Shown here: piece after piece, positions 1-9,709 of the stretch | How positions within the stretch are numbered: position 1 is the stretch's first letter | Layout of the letters: every line of letters starts with the position of its first letter | Assembly (NCBI GenBank): GCA_004151065.3 | Contig: NWUY0300013939.1 | Coordinates: forward strand, 34,291 to 50,799 | Reading direction: 5' to 3' | Source of the DNA: Larix sibirica | Lineage: Eukaryota > Streptophyta > Pinopsida > Pinales > Pinaceae | Length of the DNA stretch: 16,509 nt | Made by a program: the position numbers and the translations under genes | Notes under the pieces: generated by a model | Seen by the model: the letters and a program-made list of their open reading frames with translations, nothing else | Database searches by the model: none | Told to the model about the DNA's origin: nothing

Positions 1-646
1 TTTCCCTCTACCATCCCAAACGGGATATTTTTAGTAGCAACTAGAGTCTGTGTGTTGACAAGAACAATGGAAGAAGCTTTAGTTGTGGCAGCAAAAGAAG
101 TGGGACTAGAAGACGCAATTTTCTATTTACTGTAAAGAGGATAATCCTTCTTGGTAGTCTACATGGTATGAATCTCTTCCACCACTTCTTTCTCTTCTTC
201 ATCTTCAATATCAGCTTCATAATAAGGCAACATATCTTGTAATACCATTATTGACTGGATTTGTCTTCATCCTCAATAGTTAAAACTTGTCGTCTACCCT
301 CACTAAAAATATGAGCAATAGTATTTATAAATTCTCTAAATTTTACATTTGATGGACATGACAACAATGCTCCATGGCCATGTCCTCCTATCCCATAATG
401 TTGTTGACCATAGAATTTTTCGGTGGCTTAGTTACCACAATTGCCTACTTTAGAAATGGTCTTAAAGATATTTCGTACAAATTATCTTTCTTTTACTTTC
501 TTTTGCAAGCCACCTATGCCATGAAACATATTTTGAATTACTTGGTGTAAAATTCCTATGTCCATGTCAAAATCCCTATCCTCGGATTTAGCACTCAAAT
601 TTGTCACTACTAAAGTGTTATTTTCAATTGCAGCAAGTGTGTTATT
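1..646 (-). pseudogene. Post-Gag polyprotein remnant of the same retrotransposon
   Basis: After a one-base shift at the G run, a new minus-strand frame from 646 reads NTLAAIENNTLVVTNLSAKS and continues through YGQQHYGIGGHGHGALLSCP to a segment ending SEGRRQVLTIEDEDK, with two stops near 485 and 435. A second shift near 260-275 leads to QDMLPYYEADIEDEEEKEVV, then two more stops, and KNIPFGMVEGK at the left edge. I do not recognise a protease or polymerase motif. The assignment rests on continuity with the Gag frame. Confidence 0.5.
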
Positions 647-647
647 C

Positions 648-1193
648 CCCCCCCGAGAGCATATTTCCTTTTTTACTTTGAAGTACCATTGCCTGATATT
701 CTAACAAACATAGTAATAGATATGAAATGGTTTTAAAATAGAACTACATTAGTATGTTTGTTGTCGATCTTGAGGCTTCTAGGATTTTTTTCGACGAAGT
801 AGTGAATCTATAGTTAAAATATCGCATTACCTCGTTCTGCTCGATTTTCATTCTTGACCACTATAAAAGGAGGGTTGTGGGAGTCTCCTCATCCCCAAAC
901 TTTTCTATGAAGGATGTTTCAAAGTTTGCCCAACTAGTGATAGAACTGATGATAAAATTGAAATATCAAGTATATTCTTTGTCTTAAGGAAAAAAGTGGA
1001 AAGCTATGACTCCATGTTTGGCATTGAGTAATCAAAATGCTTACATGGACTTCATAACATGATCTTTCGATGAGATAGCTTTATTTATATCAAACTTTGG
1101 CAATAATATTCCTACATTCTTTCATAGATCATGTGTTAGACAGACTAAATTTATTGCAATCGAAGCCAATCAAGTAGGTTGATTTTTATCCAT
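648..1193 (-). pseudogene. Ty3/gypsy gag pseudogene (Retrotrans_gag-like domain)
   Basis: One minus-strand frame holds for 182 codons from an ATG at 1193 to a G homopolymer at 654-647. The key segment is SITSWANFETSFIEKFGDEE followed by TPTTLLL, a stop, then WSRMKIEQNEVMRYFNYRF. This is the S-W-x-x-F, EKFGDE-TP-TL, SRMK and FN-RF pattern of plant Ty3 Gag capsid domains. Upstream, LPKFDINKAISSKDHVMKSM resembles the Gag domain entry. Eight stops interrupt the frame (four TGA, two TAA, two TAG). TGA in EYT-stop-YFN sits where Trp is usual, and TGA in AF-stop-LLN where Arg is common, so both fit C-to-T or G-to-A decay. The domain call rests on motif memory. Confidence 0.75.
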
Positions 1194-1760
1194 ATTTCCT
1201 TGGGAAGGAATTACTTATCGAATTTGATGTGGAAGAAGTTTCAAAATCAAAAGAAGATTCATCAAAAATCTCGGAAGGAGAAGGCATATTTTGTTCTAAA
1301 GGCTTAGGAATGGCTTGAATAACTTGGAAGATCAAATCTATGAGATTGCTTACATAAGTTTCTTCCTTAGATTGAGTAGCAATTCTTTGAACTCCTCTAC
1401 ATCAAGGTATTGTTCGTGCACAACGAACAATGGAACAATCTAATGGGCATAATTATGGATGAACCTTCAAAAATATTGAAAATATTTGGTTGGAACGACA
1501 AATCGATCGTGGTTTCTAGTGGACATTGGATTTCAAATTGTAGATCTGTTTCAAACAAAGGTTCGGTTCTGACTTGTAACAATATCTTGTTTTCTGATTG
1601 AACTTCATTGTCTTTGAAATTTGGTTCTAAACTTGTTCCAAGCACTTGTACATGCAAGTCCACTTTGTTTGCTGGAAGTTTGGAATAAGAGTTGTGGTTG
1701 TTCCTAGGAGAAAAATATTCATGCATATCATGTAAGTTTGTAGCACCAATTATGTTCACA

Positions 1761-3384
1761 TGAGTAAATGACCCTTGTTAACTTCACAAGCTTATTGAAT
1801 AAAAGGGCCCAATTATACATTTTTCAATTGAAATGGAAATCCCCTTGATTATGTCTCAATGGTTATATTCAAGGTAAAATGTTCTCTTTATGATCTTTAT
1901 CCAATCTAATCTAGACTAATAAATGTGAGTGTAGAGATAGTAAATGAATATGGAGTGCATGCAGAGAATGAAAAGCATTAAAAGAAAGATGTTAAATGCA
2001 ACTAGATAGATCCTCACTAGAAGAGAGAAAAAAGTTTGGAGTTGAGATCAATAAAAAGGAGAACAATCCACCATTGCCACTAGAAATGCACCCAAATCAT
2101 ACCCTCTAAACTTCCTCCCAAATAGAAACAATCTGATTTCTAAGAGCACTTGTCACAAAACCAGTGAGTAACCATGCTGAAATGAAATGTCATTAAACAT
2201 ATAGTGATAGAAGAATAGTCCACCATTGAAATTATATGCTCAATCAAAGGATTTAAGTTATCAAGAATAGAACACAAGTTGTCGAGAGATTCGTTGCTTC
2301 ATATCAGTTTTTAGCAAGAAAAAGATAAGTGAGAGTAATCACCACTAACAATCTAGAATTGTTTACAAGTTAGAATGTGTAAACCCAAGCCTCAAGAGAA
2401 CTGAGAAATGAGAAAATAGTCCACAACCAATCAAATTTCTACAAGAATATAAACATAATAGATAACAATAGTCTCTTTATTAACATATGAATATAGATTA
2501 CAATGCCAAAAGAGAATTTGCTCAAAGGAAACAATTCTATTTAAAAAAATTGGTTTGTGGTTGGTGGGATTCTAACTTCCTAACTTTTCATATACCCTAG
2601 GTGAATTTTCAACCTACACTCAATGACTCATCACGAACTTTATCTTATTCACACTTTGACTATTCACAATTTAAAAAGAAAATTACTGAATTTAACTTGT
2701 TGTCTTCAACAAACAACTTTATTCAAATGAAACCAATAAGCTGAGAAAAGTTTTCTCCATATTGTTTCGCCTTTATAAAACCCAAACTTCCCACATTGGG
2801 TTTGATCTTATTTAATCTAGATTTGAATTCAAATATTATCTTCCTTCATACATTTCTTGTAGTTTCGCATTGGTCATTTTGACAAATACAACATGAGAGA
2901 CACTTGTAGCAAGTAGATATGCATCTTTGACCTTGAGGACAACTTATTTCATCACTAGTACATCTATCTTCACATCCTTATTTCTCTTCATTTTGTATGT
3001 CAAGTTACTAGAACTTTGACTATGGGTTTCAAATAGGAATGATTCATATTGCTTCTCAATGTGCTCTTCTCTAGGTAGTTAGACATTTAGGTTTCAACTA
3101 ACGAGGGCACTCACCCAACAACTTTGTTTGATATCACAAGCCTAAGGCCTTTTTCTTTTTTTTTCTAAGGCCACCTCCTTCCTCCACTATCACACTAAAC
3201 TTCTCTCCAACTATAAATATTTTCCCTTCCTAAAACTACATAATGTCAAGACTTAACTGTCAAGTTCCTCTAGCGGTAATGGTCAAGACTGGCAATACCC
3301 TTGAGCCTTTGCTTGCCTTCATCATACCAACTCGTACATCTCCTAAAACAGTGTCCCCTACTAGTTCTTCATGACTTTTGGTTT
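1761..3384. other. AT-rich intergenic DNA, nothing identified
   Basis: No coding frame, RNA gene or clear repeat boundary was found. The LTR of the element to the left might lie here, but I could not find matching TG and CA ends or a primer-binding site. A TATA-like TTTATAAAAC occurs near 2772, without other promoter evidence. Confidence 0.4.
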
Positions 3385-3462
3385 GATGGTGCAACACTTT
3401 GATTCCATTTCCGCAAGTCAATGGATGGTGCAACACATTAATTCCATTCCCACAAGTTAGTG
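3385..3462. repeat. 39-bp tandem duplication
   Basis: Two adjacent 39-bp units, 3385-3423 and 3424-3462, both begin GATGGTGCAACAC and differ at about 6 positions. It is an old local duplication in noncoding DNA. Confidence 0.8.
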
Positions 3463-3550
3463 GATTGCATTCCTGAAAGTTGCTTTAGTATTTTTTGATG
3501 GTACTAGATGTGTCTACAATTGTATCTTCTTACCTTTTTTTTCCTCCAAT

Positions 3551-4860
3551 CTACTTGGTCCCTAGCCTTCCTAAATATCTTTTCCTCTTCAACATGTAAA
3601 ATGTTGATGACAAAAATCCCACATGAGTGTTAGGTTCTTGAAATAACATCAAACCAAATGGAAAGGATCTTGTATTTTGTGGCTCTTTAATGAAGTTAAA
3701 TGTATCCAATTGTAGAGCTATATCGTTAGCATGATCAACGTTGATAAACACATAAGTGTCAATATAGATAGGAAAGTATGGCCACAATTTCTTCCTCTGC
3801 TTGTTTAGCAACTTGGACACTCCATCTACAACAATTCGATAGGCTATCTCATAAATTAACAACTAGTTCAGTGCATACTTAGGTAGTGTGTTTAGGGTTT
3901 TATGCACATATATACCCTAATATAACTATTATGTTCTCCTACATAATAATCTTCAATCTACTTCATCACCTCAATGGTAGATGCAATAAACAATGGGAAA
4001 CCCTAATGGTTCCATGTTTAATATGACAATTCCAACACGTTATCACATATAGTCACACATTGCTACTTTGAATTCCACGACATTTAATAATAATGTGAAC
4101 AAACTCTAACTTGATGCCTCAAGGGTGGATAAATGCAAAGAAATATGCACCGACACAAACATAATCTATTAGATAAGAGGCCATATAAAATCCAGCGGAT
4201 TCCTTTCACTTTTATGTTTTAACGTTATGTAGAGTTTGAGATAATTTAACTTCCAAAAGTAATATCTACCCAATTGAAAATGGTGCCATGTACCACTAAT
4301 TGATGTATAATAGGTACCCAACTTAGCCAAACGTACTTGGTGTTTGGTGCTCCGTACAACCATCTCATCATCATGATCATATCTCCTTGCATTTTATGAA
4401 TCCATCTACTTGGGATTGTGAAATATGAGCATGCGCGGTTGGAAACTTATAGAATCTTTGAATATCGACACAGTGAAATAGGCCAACTATTTCCACCTTC
4501 ATGTGCTTAACATTTTTAAGACTTGGATCATGTCCGAGCATGGAAACAACTCTACCTTGGCCAGCGCCTTATGAATGTGGGAACATTTGAAAATATAGTC
4601 TTTCTTACTCAGTTTTGAGTCTAGGATAGTTATCTAGTTTTGTTTGAATGCATTTGTGCTCGCTAGCAGGGCAAAAGCTTGTTCATAGTGACGACATGAA
4701 GTTAAATAATGATGTCTTGGATTGCTTCTCTCCTTTTCTTCCCCATTGCACCTGTACATGAAAATTCTTATCAATGTTTTATCTTCAAAAATATAAGAAT
4801 GTGCATAAGTAATAATGGACCAATATCCATTCTCACCTTCACACTGATAAAAGACCATTA
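3551..4860 (-). pseudogene. Broken minus-strand reading frames of an unidentified protein
   Basis: Four minus-strand stretches lie in a row: 4858-4634 (starts MVFYQCEGENGYWSIITYAH), about 4564-4395 (near-open, contains VKHMKVEIVGLFHCVDIQRF and AHAHISQSQVDGF), 4363-4169 (VVRSTKHQVRLAKLGTYYTS) and 3862-3551 (LLIYEIAYRIVVDGVSKLLN, then KKLWPYFPIYIDTYVFINVD). The amino-acid composition looks protein-like, with Trp, Cys and His and with charged-hydrophobic alternation, not AT-rich noise. Stops and frame changes separate the stretches. I cannot name a family. It may be a degraded element-encoded protein or a host pseudogene; a chance run of open frames is not excluded. Confidence 0.35.
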
Positions 4861-4877
4861 AATCCTACAAGTCTTAC

Positions 4878-4895
4878 AAGGCAAGGCAAGGCAAG
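4878..4895. repeat. Short (AAGGC)n repeat
   Basis: Three and a half copies of AAGGC in a row. Too short to be more than a local slippage product. Confidence 0.8.
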
Positions 4896-6463
4896 AAAAT
4901 ACACTGAAATCTCTCTTAATCCCTTTGTAACCAGAGCTAAAAGGTTTGTCTTGGGTCTTATATGCAAATGACTTCAACAAGCTTTTGATTATAGCCTAAA
5001 TGTGCACAACATGAAGGCTTTGATTCATTAGCAAATATTTAAATAGCGAGCTCTTCGAAGAGTGTTTAGTTTTTTTAGCAAGTAATTGGCAATAAGAATA
5101 TCAAACTCATAGGAAAAGATGTGCAACATGTGACTTCAAAAATGAGTTTCTTAAGAAAAATTGTTGGCAACGATACAAGAAGTTATTTTGCTAGGTTGCA
5201 AGTACACTTTCTCAAGGGAGAAAAATAGGCCTTTGCAACAAACTCTACGTTGCACAATGTTCTATGAATTGCCACTCCAACCAACTTGGGGATATAAAGA
5301 ATGTAACCAACAACTACCAAAGAATAAAGCATGTTATGAACTCATACTCCAGCATGTAGAAGACACAATAAAAGGAACATGACAAGCCTGTAGAAGAAAT
5401 GACTTGAAGATATGGGATGAGAATGAAGGACAAACTAGTTTATAAGGCAAAGTAGCATTGTTGCATTTGTTTATAAGGAAAAGATAGAATCATTGCGTTG
5501 GGAAAAGAGATGAGAAAGGAAGCACAACACTTAATCCTTGGAACTGAAAATCGTTATGTTTGCAAGAAGATAGACACCAACAATATATAACGATTTCTCT
5601 AAGAAGCAATGACTAGTTGGAGACGCCATATAGAAAAAAAATTCTCTGTATGACCTTAGGAAAGCAAATTGTTGCACTTGGGGAATGTGTGCAATAGCAA
5701 TGCAACGACTTAGCTTTGAGGTACAATAAACTCTGTCATAGGAGAAAATTACTGCAAAAACAACCAAATCTCGAGCCCACATTTGCTACAAAAGCATTGT
5801 CTTGGAGAATTTGGTACAAAGTCACTGTACTAGGGAGGACTCTTAAGCCTTGAAATCATGGTGATTTAGCCTGAGGGATTTTTTCAATATATTCTCAAAA
5901 TATTCCTTCATATTCTCCTCATTATTGTGCTTGTAAACCTAGTTGTCACGACTAGATAACAAACACTCTGTAAAACCCATGTACTTAATCTCAATTAATA
6001 CCACCTAAAGCCATGTGGCCTAACAACGATAACAACCATGATATTTACAAGTAAGTGATGAAACCTTATCACGATGTCCACATGTTATTCAAAGGTATTC
6101 ATGGTATCATTGATGCAGGTTTCATCTTTCATACTAATTATTCTAATACTAAGTGCATTTCTGTGAACATAGCATAACTAAATACTTAGATGTCTCATTT
6201 TCCAACAATAATCTCTACCAAGTACATTGATACAAAGGATATTGGATGTACCAACAAGAGCAATAATGTAGAATTCCCAAATATCTATCTTCACTTTTGA
6301 CATCACACACTTAAAATGATCTAATATCTTGCCTCTTATTATTTCATTGTGAAATGACCAACTTCTAGGTGATTTCATAATCATTGTACACTCCTTTCAT
6401 TTTCCTTAACCTCTCCATCTATACTGCTCAAATATCGGGCATCACATATAAGCTAATACAAAC
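4896..6463. other. Intergenic DNA, nothing identified
   Basis: Open frames here (for example 5161-5382 on plus and 5782-5531 on minus) show no motif or family resemblance, and they fit chance in AT-rich DNA. No RNA gene or repeat was recognised. Confidence 0.4.
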
Positions 6464-7057
6464 CACAGTTACCCAACTCGGTCGTATTGTACTGAAAAAT
6501 TCATAAATTTGTAAACTCGATACGATTCGCGGATTAATTCGTCCAATTCAATTTGGATTTGTGCGGCAAGCTGTAAGGCGTGGGTACTCAATAAACAATT
6601 TCCTCAATTTGTCTACAGGTCTTGTTTCTCTGGTTACTTTTAAATTAAAGTTTAATGTTTGGATTCATTAACAGAATGTTAACTAGAAATCTCAAACTAT
6701 ATATCTTCAAATTCATTACACAATATTCGCCACCAAGTTTCTATGTTCTTCATACTTATTAGTTGTGCTCCTACTGCTTCAATGAAGCAGGTTATGGTTG
6801 TTGGTCATTTGTGAAAGGATTTCATTCACCGATTATTTTTTCTTTAAAATTTAGTTTACGGACCTTTGAAAATAAATTTACCACAACTATAATAATTTAT
6901 AATATGCTGAAATTTACGAAATTCTGCAAAATTCTTAAGATATGTTGAAGTTTTTGTATTTGTATGATATATACTTCAGAATTTTTTCTGTATTGGATTT
7001 TGGACAGTCGAATTTTTTCCGTACCGAATCGAATTCAACTCAAATTTGGTAACTATG
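6464..7057. mobile_element. Non-autonomous DNA transposon (MITE-like) with terminal inverted repeats
   Basis: The left end begins CACAGTTACCCAACTCGG. The right end, reverse-complemented, begins CATAGTTACCAAATTTGAG. The similarity resumes after a gap: GTATTGTACTGAAAAATTC on the left against GATTCGGTACGGAAAAAATTC on the right. The direct repeat ATACAAAC flanks the element (6456-6463 and 7058-7065) and can be extended to ATACAAACCA if the two terminal CA bases are counted as target. An 8-bp duplication with CA ends suits hAT; 9-10 bp would suit a Mutator-like element. There is no transposase frame, and the interior is AT-rich with CGATACGATTCG-like motifs near the ends. Confidence 0.65.
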
Positions 7058-7375
7058 ATACAAACCATAAAGCACGACCAGGGGAAATAAGCAAGCATAA
7101 CAAGAACAATCAACGTGGCATTTTCACTAAGCTAGTATGATGTAAGACTGATTCATCAACAAGGCACATGTGTAACTTATGCAAGGAATCAAGACAATTT
7201 GGACCAAGAGCATAACCTAGAAGTCAACAATCGAAAATAATCACCTAGCACTAGTGAATTAGATATTACTTCAACATAATCAAATAGAGTCGTGTATATT
7301 AATCAAAGAGCCTAAAGTCAAATAAAAACATCAATTGTAACCAACCATAAGGAACAAGGGTAATAAGTCATGATT

Positions 7376-7454
7376 GTTGAGGGCTAAAAAAGGAATTAGG
7401 GGACTCCCCCATGATCGATGAGGCCTAAAAAGAGAAGTAAGGGCCTTCATGACC
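7376..7454. repeat. Diverged two-unit tandem repeat
   Basis: Unit 7376-7416 (GTTGAGGGCTAAAAAAGGAA, ending CCATGATC) is followed by unit 7417-7454 (GATGAGGCCTAAAAAGAGAA, ending TCATGACC). A third partial start, GTTGAGGCCTTAA, appears near 7471. The similarity is moderate and the function unknown. Confidence 0.4.
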
Positions 7455-7498
7455 TAGAACCTGAAGTTAGTTGAGGCCTTAATTTTTCCTTAAATATG

Positions 7499-7650
7499 TT
7501 GAGCAGTTAGGTAGAAGTGACTTAAGATCCATTATTGAGGATATTTTCACCAATGGGCAAGGTTCGATCTCATGAGTGTTTTTCCTTGAGTCATGGAGTC
7601 ACCTTGAGGTAGTGTTCAAACATGGTTGCATCCAAAAATATTATATTACA
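7499..7650 (+). repeat. tRNA-derived SINE-like sequence with A and B boxes
   Basis: GAGCAGTTAGGTAGAAG at 7501-7517 resembles the A box and D-loop of a tRNA gene. GGTTCGATCTC at 7561-7571 fits the B box consensus GGTTCRANNC, 43 nt downstream. The flanks do not fold into a full cloverleaf with acceptor stem, so it is not a tRNA gene. The 3' end is not defined. It could be a SINE head or a decayed tRNA. Confidence 0.4.
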
Positions 7651-7754
7651 ATGATCTTGTCACATGTGCACACATCAGTAGATCATAGCCCACCCAATGT
7701 CCAAATTTTTAAACTCAAGGTGTTAGCTCAAGATTATCACCAATGTTGTTGGAC

Positions 7755-7930
7755 ATTTGGCTAGTTCGATGTCAACAAGTGGCCACTTCAAATCTCCTGG
7801 GCCAAGCTCACTAATTTAAGCCAACATGTTTACTAGGCATGCCATCAATGAATGTGGGAAAACACCCCTTGGATTTTCCCACGAGGTCTTCTGTGGAAAA
7901 AAATTGAGAACAACAAACATTAGGTGAAAG
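7755..7930 (+). repeat. SINE-like repeat, copy 1 (plus orientation)
   Basis: This stretch aligns over about 175 bp to the reverse complement of 8470-8640. Shared blocks include CAACA-GTTTACTAGG (7824-7839 here), the ATGCCATC block, TTTTCCCA(C/T)GAGG and ATTAG-TGA at the end. CTTCAAATCTCC at 7786-7797 is a degenerate B box-like sequence. Preceding TTGGCTAGTTCGATGTC could be an A box-like or shifted B box-like element. It has no coding content. The family is unnamed and the ends are approximate. Confidence 0.5.
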
Positions 7931-8301
7931 GAAACAACAAAGATACATGATGTCAAAGTCCAGGTGGGATCCATAATCCATTCTCATTAGTGTTAAGAAG
8001 ATTTAAACACTAGTTGGTTCTTTTATAATTAACAAGATAATGACTTGTAACATACTTTTAATAAATAATTTCCTTTCTTCCTCGACAAAAAAAATATCTT
8101 TAACTAAACTTTTCTTGAATTACTAACTTTTATATGTTGTAAACATCTTGTTAATATTAAAAATAAAAATCAAACACTAAAAATCGATTTCCAAAAATTA
8201 TAACAAATTCGAAGGCTATAATATCTCAGTACCCATATCAATAATTCTATTAGATTTTTTAAAAACTGGCATTCTATTAGATTAAAAAAAAAAAGTAGTT
8301 T

Positions 8302-8422
8302 AAGGAATTGTGCTAGTAAGTGACCTATGACTTAACAATCAATGTTATAATGATAATAATAAAAATTGGTATAAGGAATTGTGTTAGTAAGTGACTTATG
8401 ACTTAACAATCAATGTTATAAT
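8302..8422. repeat. 50-bp direct duplication with 71-bp period
   Basis: AAGGAATTGTG(C/T)TAGTAAGTGA begins both copies at 8302-8351 and 8373-8422. The copies differ at only two positions, both C versus T. A 21-bp AT-rich spacer separates them. The high identity points to a recent event relative to the neighbouring repeats. Confidence 0.9.
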
Positions 8423-8469
8423 AACATTAAAATAATTATACAAATGACAATTTATAAAATTCATCAAAA

Positions 8470-8640
8470 ATCACTAATGGTATCAAAATGTTATTTTCCC
8501 AAGGAAAACCTCATGGAAAAATCAAAGGGATGCTTCCCCACAATCAAGGATGGCATCCCTAGTAAACCTGTTGATGTGAACTAGTGTACCTTACCTAGGA
8601 GGATTTGAACGTTATGTTGTTACTATCAAATATATAACCT
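8470..8640 (-). repeat. SINE-like repeat, copy 2 (minus orientation)
   Basis: Read on the minus strand it begins near TATATTTGATAGTAACAACA and continues through GTTCAAATCC (8610-8601, a good B box) and CCTCCTAGG. It ends near TTTTGATACCATTAGTGA. It matches copy 1 at roughly 70 percent by eye, with small gaps. The two copies face each other about 540 bp apart, so they would fold into a long imperfect hairpin. The B box is better kept than in copy 1. Confidence 0.5.
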
Positions 8641-8690
8641 TATGCGATTTTCATTTAGCCAATATAAATTATACATCAAAGTGTCCTGCT

Positions 8691-8711
8691 CTTATAACCT
8701 TATAACCTTAT
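8691..8711. repeat. Short CTTATAAC repeat
   Basis: CTTATAACCTTATAACCTTAT. The same core, ATATAACCTTATG, also occurs at 8633-8645. It lies in AT-rich noncoding DNA. Confidence 0.7.
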
Positions 8712-9347
8712 GTGTTTTTTATACAAAGTGATTTCAGAGCCATATAAAAGATCTTTGGCCTTCCCACCAGCTTACCACTTTCCTATGAAACATATCACCT
8801 TTCATTCCACACAAAAGATATATATGTTAAAAAATGAAGACAAAAACCACACCTATACGTGCCTCTTTTTCTCTTCTTCTTGTTGTCTTCCTTCCTAGTC
8901 TCTTCATTGTCCTTAATGCCACATGTTCTTATAAATTGTGTGCCAAGCTTTGCTCATCATTCCATGTAAATTGAAAATAAGTAAAAATAAATAAATATAT
9001 ATCGTTGGTTTATTTCCTCACCAACAAAGTGTTGCAACATCCATTAATTCATGTACTCCCACCTTACACATGGTGCTTCCAGTGAATTTATTATTATTAA
9101 AACCCACTATAAGAAATTAATGTCTCAAAATGAGCACTGAGAATTTAGTTTCCATGGCAATGTACAAATAAAAGAAAAATAAAGCAATATACAAATACAA
9201 ATATGACGCTCTTAACCCACTCCATCCATTTATTTCCAAATGACTCTTCCACATGTAGGGGTTTTATTAAACCTTTGTATGCCTTCATCATGGTTTTCGT
9301 CATCCTTTAACACTTTACATGATACTTACTATTTAGTTGTTGAAGAG
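8712..9347. other. AT-rich intergenic DNA, nothing identified
   Basis: A 62-codon plus-strand open frame (8710-8898) shows no domain or conserved motif and ends in a Ser/Cys-rich run. I treat it as chance. No other feature was found. Confidence 0.4.
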
Positions 9348-9691
9348 TGTTATTAATTTTGACATGTATCATAGCACATTAAGGGGCACCTTGTGATCCC
9401 AGTGGGCTACATCCATACACTCTATGTAGTCAACTTGTGACCACACACGGTTTTAATGGAGCCCCTTGAGAGTACCATACTTATGGTTAGGGTCTATGAC
9501 AATGTGATACCAAGATACCAAGAAGTATCTAACCTCTGAAGAAACCAAATTAATCGAACACTGGAGCTTATTGATATATCTTAAGGACACATATTGTACC
9601 AATAAAAAATTCTTATGTCATAGGTTTATCTTTTATTATGTGAATATTATTGTTTAATTTATTATTAATCACTTAAGTTATTATCCTAACA
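9348..9691 (+). mobile_element. Possible solo or truncated LTR (about 344 bp)
   Basis: The stretch begins TGTTATTAAT and ends CCTAACA, giving near-inverted TGTTA and TAACA ends. It is followed six bases later by a sequence resembling the plant initiator-tRNA primer-binding site. A TATA-rich zone lies near 9645-9670. No second copy of this sequence was found in the window, and no Gag or polymerase frame follows, so at most it is the 5' end of a truncated element. The left boundary is the weakest point. Confidence 0.3.
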
Positions 9692-9697
9692 CCGTCA

Positions 9698-9709
9698 TGG
9701 TATCAAAAC
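9698..9709 (+). other. Primer-binding-site-like sequence
   Basis: TGGTATCAAAAC followed by TTTG differs at two positions from TGGTATCAGAGC, the common plant retrotransposon primer-binding site complementary to initiator methionine tRNA. The same TGGTATCAAAA string occurs by chance or descent at 8478, so the evidence is modest. Confidence 0.3.

Larger units (their letters stand above)
1..1760 (-). mobile_element. Decayed Ty3/gypsy-type LTR retrotransposon, gag end, running off the left edge
   Basis: The minus strand from about 1193 down to 1 reads as a continuous but broken Gag and post-Gag polyprotein. Upstream of it a 120-codon open frame (1759-1397) of unknown content could be leader or Gag N-terminal sequence. 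No LTR or primer-binding site was recognised to the right, so that boundary is uncertain. Protease, reverse transcriptase and integrase would lie beyond the left edge. The many stops and at least two frameshifts show an old, inactive copy. Confidence 0.65.

Noticed and set aside
1410-1601. 63-codon plus-strand open frame
   Set aside because: It lies opposite the longer minus-strand frame at 1397-1759, inside the retroelement remnant, and has no recognisable content.
7501-7571. A functional tRNA gene
   Set aside because: Only the internal promoter boxes fit; I see no paired acceptor stem or anticodon arm.
8477-8488. A second primer-binding-site-like TGGTATCAAAA string
   Set aside because: It lies at the end of the minus-oriented SINE-like copy with no LTR end before it, so it is treated as coincidence.
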